A DNA stretch of 64,000 nucleotides from Hesseltinella vesiculosa (lineage: Eukaryota > Mucoromycota > Mucoromycetes > Mucorales > Cunninghamellaceae), in assembly GCA_002104935.1 (NCBI GenBank), contig MCGT01000004.1, positions 1,176,824 through 1,240,823 on the forward strand, written 5' to 3'. Numbering within the stretch: the first letter of the stretch is position 1; the number at the start of each line of letters is the position of its first letter. Shown here piece after piece: positions 10,955-21,606 of the stretch. The notes under the pieces were generated by a model. That model was not told where the DNA came from, searched no databases, and was given only the letters and a program-made list of their open reading frames with translations. The position numbers and the translations under genes were made by a program.

Positions 10955-11458
10955 TCACATGAGGCGGCTTTCTTTGGAGCCGTGCAGTTTATTCATTTGA
11001 TCAGATAGGTCGTGGCGCAGAGCGTCAGCATGGGTGCAGCCGGGAGGGCTAGACTGGCTGATACCTGGGAACATGCCGGTGACCATGTCAGCCAAGGGAG
11101 TGGACGCAGTCTTGGAAACCTTGGCCGGTATATCCTTTCCTTGAGCGTGTGTGATATCCTGAGGTGGTGGTGAGGTGGATTTTTCGTTGTCGACAGAAGT
11201 GCGTCGATCCTGGATGGCTTTATCCTGATGCTTTTGCTGTCGCTGGTCTCGAATGTCATGAATCGTATCTCGGACGAACCCGGCTACATCTTTGACGTAG
11301 CCAACAACCCCCAGCTTTTCTGGTGAAAGGCTATGGTCAGCCATGTGCGTCCGTTCTTGGCCGCTTTTGAGGGCCTTTTGCTGCCGAATGTAGGGATCTG
11401 GATCGGGGGCTAACCCCATATCCACTGGAATATGTTCAGGCAAATCACTATTCATCAT
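10955..11458 (-). CDS. Hypothetical hydrophilic protein
   Basis: An uninterrupted 167-aa frame starts at the double Met at 11458 (MMNSDLPEHIPVDMG) just after a T-rich leader. It is polar, with many Gln, Asp, Lys and Pro, has no transmembrane segment and is probably largely disordered. A central part (KDVAGFVRDTIHDIRDQRQQ) could form an amphipathic helix. The frame stays open further upstream to 11584, but that extension is a phenylalanine-rich reading of T tracts and is unlikely to be translated. It ends 38 bp after the convergent MHF1 stop. I do not recognise the family. Confidence 0.55.
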   Translation of the reverse strand: MMNSDLPEHIPVDMGLAPDPDPYIRQQKALKSGQERTHMADHSLSPEKLGVVGYVKDVAGFVRDTIHDIRDQRQQKHQDKAIQDRRTSVDNEKSTSPPPQDITHAQGKDIPAKVSKTASTPLADMVTGMFPGISQSSPPGCTHADALRHDLSDQMNKLHGSKESRLM

Positions 11459-11706
11459 TTCACCAAGTTTAAAAAATAAGAGAAAAAAGAAAAAAAGAAC
11501 CGTAGAAAAAAAAAAAACGTGTGAAAAAAAGCTTGCACTGAAACCACGGTCGGACAAGCCGGTCACCGGGCAATTGTCGTTCATTCAAAACCGCATGAAT
11601 TTTTTTTTATTCTGGCGATGGATAATAAATATGTTGTGTTAATGTACATGCACTTATTTTACTTCGTACAGAGAGGAGAGAAACAGGGATAAAAAAAAGG
11701 GGGGAA

Positions 11707-13169
11707 CTAACCCAAGACCATTGCCAAAGAGGCAGCCAGCACGAATGAGCCAAGAGCTGCACGGGTAGTACTACCGCCAGATGGAGAGTTGTGAACGTCG
11801 ACTGAATTAGAGGCAGACGCACCAGGAGCTACAGATGGGCTGACCATAGGTGTAGGATTGTTGCCGCTGTAATCAATAGGACCTTCCTTGTAAGCTTGTT
11901 GCCCGGTGCATTCGCCGACAGGCATCACCCTGTACGCTTTCTAAAAGGGGATCACGGGGTTAGGAAAGATGAAAAATAGGAGAACTCAGCACTCGCAAGG
12001 AGAGGGGGGAGAAAAGCGAGGGAAAAACGGGATGATCTGCTTACTTGAAGTGTCGGCATGACTCGGATGGCGGCATCCACCGACTTTTGATAGAGGTCGT
12101 GTTCCAACGAAATCCCACCCACAGTGGCGTTGGCAGCCTCATTTGCCCACTGAGTCACATTCCCGTCAATCCATTCAACATCAAAACCATTGCCTTCACC
12201 CGCCATCCAGTCATTTGTATCATGGTTCCAAATGACAGCTAAGAATAAAAAAAAAAAAATGAGCTCATTTTCGCCACCTGCTGGAACTTACGAATAAACC
12301 CAAGTGCCTTGCCAATATTACGAACACGGTCATCAATGTCACCATAAGGCTGCAGGAAAAAAAAAAAAAAAAAAAAGGAGATCAGCAAAAAAAAAAAAAA
12401 AAAGCCGCATGCAGCTCCTCGTTTTTTCTTACCGGACGGTAAAAGCGAGGAGTGACACCTGTCACGTCTTTGATAGCAGTAGCAGTCCACATCAATTCGG
12501 CCACGACTTCATCATTGGTCAGAGTTGTCAGATAGGAATGAGACCATGTGTGCATGGCCAGTTCGTGCCCAGCCTTGAAAGCACGAAGCGTCAAATCTGG
12601 ATAAGTCACTACCTGCCCACCAATCAAAAACAGCGTGGCCTTTTGCTTGGATTGATCCAGGTAATCATATAGTTTTGAGCTGAAATCTGTGGGGCCGTCG
12701 TCTTTCATAATGCGATGTGAGCCCCAGAGACAATAAAAAATGTGTCACTTACCATAGGTCAGGCCCCATTGACCTTTTGGACAGCTCACAATGTCATCTG
12801 GGCGTGTGCACCCAGTAAACGACCAATCACAGTAAGGATCATCCGCACCAGCCTGTGAAGGAGCTAATTTTTGATGTGCGTCAATCACCCTGACCTCTTC
12901 CTCGCCTCAACATTACCTCCATTTTTGCCCTCGACTGGAAACCCGCTAATGTTGGCACTCTTGATCAAATCCATCCATTCTGGCTTTGGTTTCGCCTTGA
13001 GGCCCACTACCGGGTAGGACTCTTTGAATGGGAAAGTGCTCGGAACGCCTGCAGGCCCAACGGGTGCAGCTTGATCCACCGCCGGAGCTTGACCGGGCTG
13101 AATTTGATTTTGCGCCTGGATACCCATCATGACCGACGCAGCAAGAACAAAAAATCGTGGAAGCATCAT
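11707..13169 (-). CDS. Chitin deacetylase, GPI-anchored (carbohydrate esterase 4)
   Basis: Six exons (13169-12917, 12863-12753, 12701-12433, 12349-12292, 12238-12045, 11940-11707) give 372 aa. A signal peptide starts MMLPRFFVLAASVMMG. The NodB polysaccharide deacetylase motifs follow in order: TYDDGP with the catalytic base, HTWSH with the two zinc-binding His, RFYRPPYGD, and VIWNHDTNDW. The C-terminus is Ser/Thr-rich and ends in a hydrophobic segment (ALGSFVLAASLAMVLG), as in GPI-anchored family members. The enzyme converts nascent chitin to chitosan, the main wall polymer of Mucoromycota. The start at 13169 is chosen because it begins the signal peptide; the frame upstream has no ATG. Confidence 0.93.
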
Positions 13170-14066
13170 TACAAATGGTTTTAGAACCAAAAAAAAAAAA
13201 AAAAAATCCTGGAAGAAGGAACGTCAAAGAAATAAAAAAAGTTTACCTCGTTTACTTTATAATGCCTGTTGCCCCTCCTCCCCCTAAGCTTCCTTGCCCC
13301 TTTTCCTAAACCTAAAAAAAAAAAAAGCATTTCATGCGGCCATATCATTTTGAAAAAGAGATGGTCACTGACGTAGACGATTTTCGTTTTTGTTTTTGTA
13401 CAGGACCGAACAGCCTGATTTTAAAAAAAACATGGGTGAGCCCTGTGCTTTGCCTTTGCCAAGCTTTGGCGTTGCACAGCTTTCTACTGTCAGTGCCAAT
13501 TTTTTTCTTTTTTTCATCAAAAAGGATTCCAGGGAAGACCACACTACTGCCGTTGACCCTGGCACCCTACATGAAGCAGAAAACCTCACATGCATCGCCA
13601 GCATAGCAACTCATCCAAGTGGCCGACCTCCTCGCCCAAATAACTCCTTTTTCTATCGCTCTTTATACTTTTGGATCATCAGCATAAACACCGTCATCTT
13701 TTTTCGATACCTGGTCAAAAAACAATAGCCAAAACTCTTCATAAGTCATCATCTCCTTTTTTTTTGCCACTTGCTTTTTGCCCACAGCAAGGAGGCCCAT
13801 AAACAAAAAAAAAAAAAAAAAAAAAGCGGGTTCAGGAGTCATTACTTCTCCATGATTTCAGTGCAATCTTGATTTCAATCAATGATGTGTGGAGGTTACA
13901 AAGTCTACTTTGCTGCTTGGGATTCTCACCGAGGGTGGCATGAAGTCAAAGTGACCCACCCGTCAACAATGCAAATTAAACTCCGGCGCTGTGCCAAAAA
14001 AAAAAAAAGAAAAATTTTCTAGTTCCCACACCTTTTTTTTTCTTTTTCTTGCACATGTAAAAGAAT
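13170..14066. other. Intergenic region between divergent chitin deacetylase and GID4
   Basis: About 900 bp with many A and T homopolymers (for example 13803-13825). A few frames of 60-112 codons occur, rich in Phe and Lys from those tracts, and none resembles a protein. It should contain the promoters of both divergent genes. I see no repeat or RNA gene. Confidence 0.6.
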
Positions 14067-15027
14067 ATGCCAATCCCATCATCTATTACCAAACCAACGT
14101 CTGTCTCAGCACCTTGTAAAACACCCGAAGAAAGTTCTCCCAAAGATATACCATCCGCACCAAACATTACCACCGACAAACCACCTCACCCTATCAGCAA
14201 ACAACCTCGATCCCTCTTGAGATCAAGGCGCATTGATGAAGACGGTACATCCTTGTCCTACAAAAGGATACCCAACGGTTATTATGGATCTCTTTACCCC
14301 GGTTCTACATTTGTCGGCTCACAGAAATGTAGTGATAAAGAGTATGATGTCGTCGTTGACATTTTGGTAAGCGATCCCTTTCAACATCCAACTTTTGAGC
14401 TCTCAACTTTCATTCTTCATAGAATGTCAACTTGGAAGAAAGTACTATCAGTGGATATTTGAACATCAAAGGCTTGACCGACGCCTTTCCTGAACTCACT
14501 GTACGTCTGCTTTTTAATCTGATTCTGTTCTTTCATGGCTTACCGTTTTCTCCCCAACCTTTTTCTCACTAGACCTACTTTGAAGGCGAAATCATTGGCC
14601 CTAAATATTCCTTTTTGACCAGAAAATGGCAAGCTCAACACTACATTGATGTGAAGCACTGGGTAAACCAATCAACCCCCCCTCCCCGGCCAACCCACAC
14701 CTAACGCCACTCTCTTTTTCACAGACCAAATTCCCTTCCTTTAGCAAATACGTCGACTATTTCAACTCGGACGATTTTGAATACGACCCCACCGACAACG
14801 ACTGCGTTTACATGCGATGGAAAGAGAAATTCCTCGTCCCTGACCACCATATCCAAAACGTCGATGGCGCCTCCTTTGCTGGCTTTTACTACGTCTGCTT
14901 CAACCGCACCACCAACACCATCTGCGGCATGTACTTTTACAAACATTTTACCCATTGGTTTCAGGAACTCTTGCTCGAGCATAAAGTCGACCACCATCGC
15001 TCCTTTGCCTCTTATGAATTCCGTTGA
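14067..15027 (+). CDS. GID4: GID4/Vid24 family degron receptor
   Basis: Four exons (14067-14366, 14423-14500, 14573-14662, 14725-15027) encode 256 aa. After a Pro/Ser-rich N-terminus of about 65 residues comes the conserved beta-barrel: [71 protein letters not shown] and a terminal YEFR. These match human GID4 closely. GID4 is the substrate receptor of the GID/CTLH ubiquitin ligase and recognises N-terminal proline degrons, in yeast on gluconeogenic enzymes. The N-terminal extension is not conserved and is probably disordered. All introns have GT donors. Confidence 0.95.
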
Positions 15028-16092
15028 TCTCGCTCTGTACAAATAAAAATATAATAAAAAATATCACTCATTAATAAACTCTCTTCCCTCTTCAGCCCGC
15101 TTTTCTAGTACAATGCAGTACAATGCCACCGCCAGTGTGCTGAACGTCATTTGTACCAGCTGTGGCGTTGTGTTGCTTGGCACTCCCAGCCTTGTCATCT
15201 TGTTGGCTAGTTCTTTTACCAGTCGGTAATTTACTATAAGCTAATAAGTCACCAACGTGACAAAAAAAAATATACCACGGCCAAGCCGGCCTTGGTGGCT
15301 GCAGCTCCAAGCCAGGACGCCACGCTCGTAGCCAATTGGTGAGTTAAAAGTATTATGATATCAGTGTATGTATGACGTTATAAGCTGTGTGGGTATAAGA
15401 CCTAAAAGCCCCGGCAACAAAAAAAAAAAAAAAAAAACTTGTATGCTCTGATATGGAGTTTTAACGACATCCTACCAAGAAACCAGACAATCATTTATTT
15501 GTCACGATCAGGATCCATATTCACGTTCTTCCAATGGAGATTGCCTCGCAGGAGCACTGCATTTCATGAAGAGAAGACGTATTTTAAAGTATAGTAACCC
15601 TGGCTAGGATGTTGCAGAGCACTGCTTCTTGGTCACCAGCTTCTCTCAAGTCCCAACTCCCGAAATGTCTAGCCCTGATCTTTTTCTCACAACGATGACC
15701 TTACACCGCCCTTTTTTTTGTTTCTTTGCGGCAGATCAACCTTTTCGCTCAGTAAATCTCCCAGTCATAAACATAAAAAAGAATAAAAAAGCACATGTTC
15801 AGCTCAACAGCCTCCCCTGTCACAGCTTCCCACCTCGCATCATCTTGTTACCAAGGAGTAGTCTTCTTGCTTGACAACACTGGATCACCACGACCTTCCT
15901 AAAACGACAAAAAAAAAATCCAGCTCCGTCATCCACCGCCAAAAAAAAAGTTGTGAAGGCAAAAGTTGCCCCTTTTTGACACCCACCCGAAATTTGGGTA
16001 TTACCTTGTCGATGAGGAACACCACAAACCCACACTCCTCTTGACCTTCAATTAAAAAAAAAAAGTGTAATAAAAAATTACAAAAAATGATT
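15028..16092. other. Intergenic region
   Basis: About 1.06 kb without a recognisable gene. A 38-codon hydrophobic frame starts at 15113 on the plus strand (MQYNATASVLNVICTSCGVV) and an opposing 72-codon frame covers 15092-15310; neither has a supporting motif. The rest is AT-rich with poly-A tracts at 15420-15437 and 15909-15917. Confidence 0.5.
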
Positions 16093-16162
16093 GCGCGATC
16101 GGGGAATCGAACCCCGGCCCTTCGCGTGGCAGGCGAAGATTATACCACTTAACCAACCGCGC
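16093..16162 (-). tRNA. tRNA-Gly(GCC)
   Basis: On the minus strand the sequence begins GCGCGGTTGGTTAAGTGG and folds as a cloverleaf. The acceptor stem GCGCGGT pairs with ATCGCGC (one G-U). The anticodon stem TTCGC/GCGAA encloses the loop CTGCCAC with anticodon GCC. The T arm contains GGGTTCGATTCCC. No intron is present. The A and B box promoter elements are intact. The plus strand downstream of the 5' end is unremarkable. Confidence 0.95.
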
Positions 16163-17598
16163 CTTCTTGTTTGAAAAACCACAAAAGAACCCTTGTTGTT
16201 AGTTCGGCATTTCGGCCGCCGAACTCCCGAAGCCCCTGATTGGTCCTTCACCCTTTCCTTTTTCGTTCCTTTTTGTCCATTATTTACTGTATTTTCTTCA
16301 TGACATTTTTTTGTTAAAAATCAACTTTTTTCACGGAAGAGATCTCGGCGTAGATCCACTTTTGTATTCTTGCGTTACCAGGTTTTCTAATAACGGAAAA
16401 ACCCCTTTTTACAACGATTTACTTGTGCCGCCTTGTCATGTTGTTCAAAGCGTGGAGACCGCCTCGTGGGTTATATTCGAAAAACAGTCACGTTCGATGC
16501 CGGGGATGGCCGGGGAGGGCTGGGAAGGTCCGAGGGGAGTGCCGGGGATGTTCGCATCAGATCGCCGGATTCAGCCGGTTCATTTTATTTACTCCGAACG
16601 TGCCGGACAGGTTGCGGAATGATGCCGGACGATGCCGGACAAGTGCCGGAATGACGCCGGAAAAAAATGCCGGACCATTCGGCCGGCCGGAGACAGGCAG
16701 CCACAAGCGCGCCAAAGTTTTCTTTTTTTCACTGCCCTGTGCTTTAATTTTTTTTTGCTCACTGCCCTATGCTTTATTTTTTTCCCTTTTCAGCCCAGTT
16801 TTAAAACACTAAAACTAGTATTACTGCACATCTTTCTTTTTCAGCAAGCTGAATGTGACGACAAGCCTCCTTCTATTTTTGGGACCAGCAAGGATATGTA
16901 AAGTCCGCCTCCATTTTTGGGCTTAGGCAGGATATGTAAACCCCGCATGGAAATGCTCATGCTGGCAGTTTTTTTATTTTTTTTTGTCTTTTTTCTTAAA
17001 CGATTACTCTGAATCTACTGCTTTTTTTTTTGTCACCCAACTCAGCAGCGTACATAGTAAAAGAGAGATAATGTGCGCAGGGGTATAGTGGAGCTGAAAG
17101 CACGATAGGTACCAGCATCTATGTGGTAATGTTGATGCCTGCCAATGGGGAGAAAAAAAAGCAGTTGAGGAGTGAGATTTTTTTTTTTTGAGACAATTGC
17201 ATCATTTGCGGCAGACAAAACCTAAAAAGGATGCCCAATAGGGACAGCGGAAGAGATGGAGGCAGGCTGGCGAAAGAAAGGGCGGACCGAGTTTTTTTTT
17301 CCGCGGGGAAACCATTGTCTTTCATGTTTTGCTCTCTGGTGCGAGCGAATGCGCTCATCAGGCGGAAAAGTAGGCAAGAGAGACTTTCTGGCCACTTTTT
17401 CTTAGGAGCAACGAATAGGAGCCGTGGCTTCAGATTGGGAAACTGGAAAAGAAACGGGATTGGCTATCAGATGCAAAACCTTGCCTATTTCGTAAGATTT
17501 CGATCGAACGGAATTAAGTTTTTTCATCTGCCAGATCTGACGTCCAAAAAAAAAAATAAACGTTTCCTGCCTTTCTTTCTCTATTTTACTTGCCCTAA
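16163..17598. other. Intergenic region with GC-rich repeats
   Basis: About 1.4 kb without a credible gene. It holds the TGCCGGA cluster listed separately. At 16862-16945 an imperfect direct repeat of about 40 bp is found, its two copies sharing CCTCC...ATTTTTGGG and GGATATGTAAA. Frames of up to 129 codons exist in the GC-rich part but are Gly/Arg/Pro-biased readings of the repeats. The permease promoter should lie near the right end. Confidence 0.5.
16500..16690. repeat. Clustered GC-rich TGCCGGA heptamers
   Basis: Within this stretch the heptamer TGCCGGA occurs five times between about 16600 and 16675, with related CGCCGGA, TGCCGGG and GCCGGCCGG words around it. The spacing is irregular (about 9-25 bp). 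Local base composition is far more GC-rich than the flanking A/T-tract sequence. Function unknown; it could be a binding-site array or remnants of a GC-rich repeat. Confidence 0.65.
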
Positions 17599-20050
17599 AT
17601 GAAAGACGACGACCTACAGGAAAAGCTTGACGAGAAAACCGAGATTGGCGAAATGACGGAAAAGGTGATCGATAATGAATATGAATCCATCAGCGTCAGC
17701 CGGGATGAGTCTTGTGTGGATTTACAAGAAGGCACCAAACGCAACCTTCGCACTCGTCACATCACCATGATTGCCCTCGGCGGATGTATTGGGTAAAAAG
17801 CCAACTTTTGAGTGACCCGATCCGTGTATTCATTCAATTTTTATTTAGAACGGGTCTCTTTTTGAATATGGGAATGAATGTTGCAGTGGTAAGGAAGAAA
17901 CGACGGAGACAGTTGAAAACAACGGGGCCAACGTTTTTCTCCCTATATCGTGACGAATGATAGGCAGGACCAGCAGGTGCATTTATTGCTTATAGTGTTG
18001 GTAAGCTTTTTGATTTAGTGAAGTTTTTTTTTTTTTTTTTTTTTGGATGAATGACTCATTTTTTTATAACTCACAGTCGGCGTTATGGTCTACTGCATCA
18101 TGACATGCCTCTCAGAAATGGCAGCTTTTATTCCTGTAAATTGAACCGCTTCAGTATTGTGATTTAAGATCTCACGCTGTGTTCTGTCGATTTAGGTGTC
18201 TGGGTCCTTCAACCACTATGCTCATCGCTTCATTGAGCCTGCCCTAGGATTTGCCGTTGGTTGGAATTACTGGTAAGAAAAATGGGAGGCTGAGCGAGAA
18301 ATTCTCACTTTTTTTTTTTTTTTTTTGTGTGCGTGCGTGTGTGCGTGCTTGCGTTTTAGGTTGGAGGTAATCATTTTTTTTTTTTTTTTGGTTGTTCCAG
18401 TTGACAGGTGAAACTAACTTTATCTGGAATCTCCACCATCGTTTATTGTAGTGGGTAAGTGATAGTTCATCCCAGTCAGCCTTGTCACTCACACTCTCTT
18501 GCACTTTTAGGCCGTTGGTGCAGCGACAGAATTAGCCGCAGCTGCGACAATCATCGACTTTTGGAATCCTGTGATGCCCGATGCAGCATGGAGCACAATG
18601 TATATTGGAAAAAAAAAAAAAAAGGGTTGCTCAAGCTTCCTTTCTTCTTGATAGTTTCATGTTGCTCGTCCTCGGTTGCAATGTTTGTAGCGTTAGGTAA
18701 AAAAAAAATATTGCTGGTGCTGAGGCTGAGATCTCACGGTATAATAGGCTATACGGCGAATCCGAGTATTATTTTTCATTGATCAAGGTGTTGATGGTGC
18801 TGGTGTTTATCATTGTCTGTAAGGTTTCGGGAAAAAAAAACCATGCGAATCCCTGTTGCTGATCCACCCTCCTTTTTTGCAGGCATTATTTTTACGTCAG
18901 GTGGGATGGGACCTCAAGGGGCGATTGGGTTCAAGTATTGGAGCGACCCTGGCGCATTTGCTAATGGAGGCGTCGGAACTGTCAGTGTGCTCCTGTCAGC
19001 AGGGTACTCCTTCCAAGGGACCGAAGTTGGTAAGTGTATTTAAAACGAGGTCTGCCCAAAAAGAGATATTGATTGTCCGATTTTGAAAAAAAAAAAAAAG
19101 TTGGGATCACGGCTGGCGAAGCAAGTAATCCAGTAAAAGCCGTGCCACGGGCGATCAAGAATACATTTTGGCGCATCCTGGTGTTTTATGTGCTGACGAT
19201 TTTGCTGATTGGCATGTGTATTCCCTACGATAATCAAGACATGGCCAACTCCGACGGCTCGCCCAGCACTTCGCCCTTCACGTTGGTGTTCAAACTGGCG
19301 GGTGTTGATGCGGGTGTGCATGTGGTGAATGCGATTGTGTTGGTGAGTGTGTTGTCAGCATGCAACTCTTCGATTTACGTGACCGCACGCATCTTACTTG
19401 GCCTGGCGCACGACGGCAACGCCCCACGATCGTTCACAAAGACCAATCGATTTGGAGCACCTTGGGTAGCAGTGCTGGTGTCGTCGACTTTTGGCTTTGC
19501 GTGTTGCTTTGTCAGCATTTACAGTGCGTCGGTGGCCTTTACGTGGTTTGTGAACATCACGGCTATCACAGGCTATATTAGCTGGCTGTTTATCAGCGTA
19601 GTGCATTTGCGCTTCCGTCGAGCCTATGTCAAGCAAGGTCGCAATGTGGATGATTTGCCCTACAAATCAGCATTATACCCCCTCCCGGCCCTGTTTAGCG
19701 CCATCCTTTGCTTGCTTATCATCCTCGGCCAAGGTACAACTCCGCCACCTTCAAAAGAGCCATGGGTCGCTGACTTTTTTTTTTTTTTTTTTTCTCTCTC
19801 TCTCTCTCTCTCAGGCTACACAGCATTCACCCCTTCCTTTGATGGGGTAAAGTTTGTGGGCAATTATATTGGTCTGCTGCCGTTCTTGATATGTTATATT
19901 GGCCATAAGCTAGTTCGAAGAAAACCTTGGGTGGCCATTGAAGAGATTGACTTTGAAACTGGCCGGGTCACACATGTGGACATTGAAAGGGCTCGCGCCT
20001 CCAAAAAGGCTACTCCTTGGTATAAGCGATTCTTGTATCTCCTGACGTGA
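17599..20050 (+). CDS. Amino-acid permease (APC superfamily, YAT/GAP-type)
   Basis: Thirteen exons (17599-17792, 17849-17888, 17964-18000, 18077-18135, 18196-18272, 18360-18366, 18452-18454, 18511-18599, 18655-18696, 18748-18818, 18883-19029, 19101-19733, 19815-20050) sum to 1635 nt, 544 aa. The acidic cytosolic N-terminus of about 55 residues precedes the family blocks RHITMIALGGCIGTGLF, AGPAGAFIAY, FIPVSGSFNHYAHRF, GWNYW and SFQGTEVVGITAGEASNP, with about 12 membrane helices. These proteins import amino acids by proton symport at the plasma membrane; substrate range cannot be told. Two micro-exons of 7 and 3 nt are needed to restore the conserved GWNYW-x-x-W segment. The C-terminus is cytosolic and basic. 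Confidence 0.93.
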
Positions 20051-20249
20051 ACACTTTTTTAAAATAAAAAAAAATCTGTATTTCTACCTTGGGGAGCGGC
20101 TTTGCGCCTCCTCTTTGTGCAACCAAACAAAGCAGGCTTGCCATTCTCGGGCCTGTGATTCATAAGGAAAAAAAAAAAACGGCGCTAAGCTGCTTCTTTC
20201 TTTTTCTTCTTTCTTCTTTATTCTTTTTTAACTTCTCCCTCTAGGCACA

Positions 20250-21352
20250 ATGACTTCTGAGGAAAAAAGCACAAGCACAACGTCTGGAAGCCAACAAGCG
20301 CACAAGACTAAAAAAAGTTGCGTGTTTCACAAGGTGGCCAAAGGGCTTTTGGTGGTGTTATTGATTGCCATGGTGGTGGGTTCTATCAGGTTGGAATTAA
20401 AAGGTCACCGTGCTACAAAGACCCATGAAGAATGGGACGTGTATATCAAGGACCACCCCTTCCAGCGCCATGACACCGATGCTCGTGGCCCTTGTCCTAT
20501 GTTGAATTTGCTGGCAAACCACGGCAAGTTTGTTTTTTTTTAAAACAAAAAAATAGGGTGAGTGTGGGAGGCTCATCGGTTTTCCTTTTTTTGATAGGTC
20601 TCATCTCGAGGGATGGGCGCAACATTTCAAAACAGGAATTGTTTGATGCATTGATGATTGTCGGAGCGCCACCCACGATCACATGGATGTTCTTGTCAAC
20701 AGCAGTGTATCCAATGTACAGAGACATTTCCCCTAGCGATCCATTTTATGCAAATTTCTTGCCTGCCGCCTACTTGAATTTGGACCAATTGACCATCCAC
20801 AATATGATTGAGCACGATGTGTCGTTGACCCGTTATGATGTGGATATCCCTCCTCACACCGACCTGTCGATCCCTCAACCCGACTTGGTACGTCGTATCC
20901 ATGATTGGGCTATGCTGCAGCAGCAGTTCAACAATGACAACCAGGTTGTGCTGAACATGGAAGGGGAACATGATTTGCGCAAGATTCGCTGGTTTGAGTC
21001 CTTTAATGATAATCCAAAATCTCATTTGAGCTTGATGTATCAGGTAAAAAAAGTTTGTTTGGTTCAAAAAGCAAGGCGTGTGAAACTTTTTTTTTTTTTT
21101 TTTTTTTCGCGCTAGATCTCCTCCAGCGCCGAATGTGCTCTTTTGTTGGACGTGATTGGTCGTAATGGTCAACTTCGGGCCGATCAAATTGAATCTTTGC
21201 TGCTGAAGGAACAGTTCCCTCATGACTGGTATCCTCGTGAAAAATCGATGCCGGCATGGCAAGCCGTGCTGCGTCCTATGCAGTGCTTGTATGGCCTTCG
21301 CAACAGCAAGGCCAATCTGCAGTCGTTGGATGCCCTTCAATCCGACCAATGA
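20250..21352 (+). CDS. Heme-thiolate peroxidase (chloroperoxidase/unspecific peroxygenase family), membrane-anchored
   Basis: Three exons (20250-20523, 20598-21043, 21116-21352) give 318 aa. Residues 27-50 form one hydrophobic helix (VAKGLLVVLLIAMVVGSI), a signal anchor. The heme-thiolate motif PCP is in DARGPCPMLNLLANHG and the distal acid-base motif EHD in MIEHDVSLTR, both diagnostic of the family. Such enzymes use hydrogen peroxide to halogenate or oxygenate small molecules; most are secreted, so the membrane anchor is a variation. Intron 1 has a GC donor (GCAAGT at 20524), since only this keeps NHG followed by LISRDGRNIS. Its natural substrate is unknown. Confidence 0.9.
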
Positions 21353-21606
21353 TCCTAGTATTTTCCCACGAGGCTGTCTCTCTCTCTTTTTTTTTTTTTT
21401 TTTTGCCATTGAAGATAGTAAAAAATAAGGAGCAGTTTTCATGTGCCTATCTAATTTCTTTTAGCTGGTCTCCCTTTAGGCAGGATGGATCAAAATAGAC
21501 TATCTTTATTATGGAGAAAAGGTATGGCATAGGCAATAACAATCATTGTAAATATTCATAAATGGGGCTAAAGGATAAGGGAGGGTATCAAGAAGAAGCG
21601 GCAGAT

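Noticed and set aside
13390..13728. 112-codon plus-strand frame between chitin deacetylase and GID4
   Set aside because: Contains poly-Phe/Lys readings and no motif; overlapping fr ames on the other strand look equally good.
16423..16812. 129-codon frame in the GC-rich patch
   Set aside because: Reads the TGCCGGA repeats and then a T-rich tract; all frames there are open because of composition.
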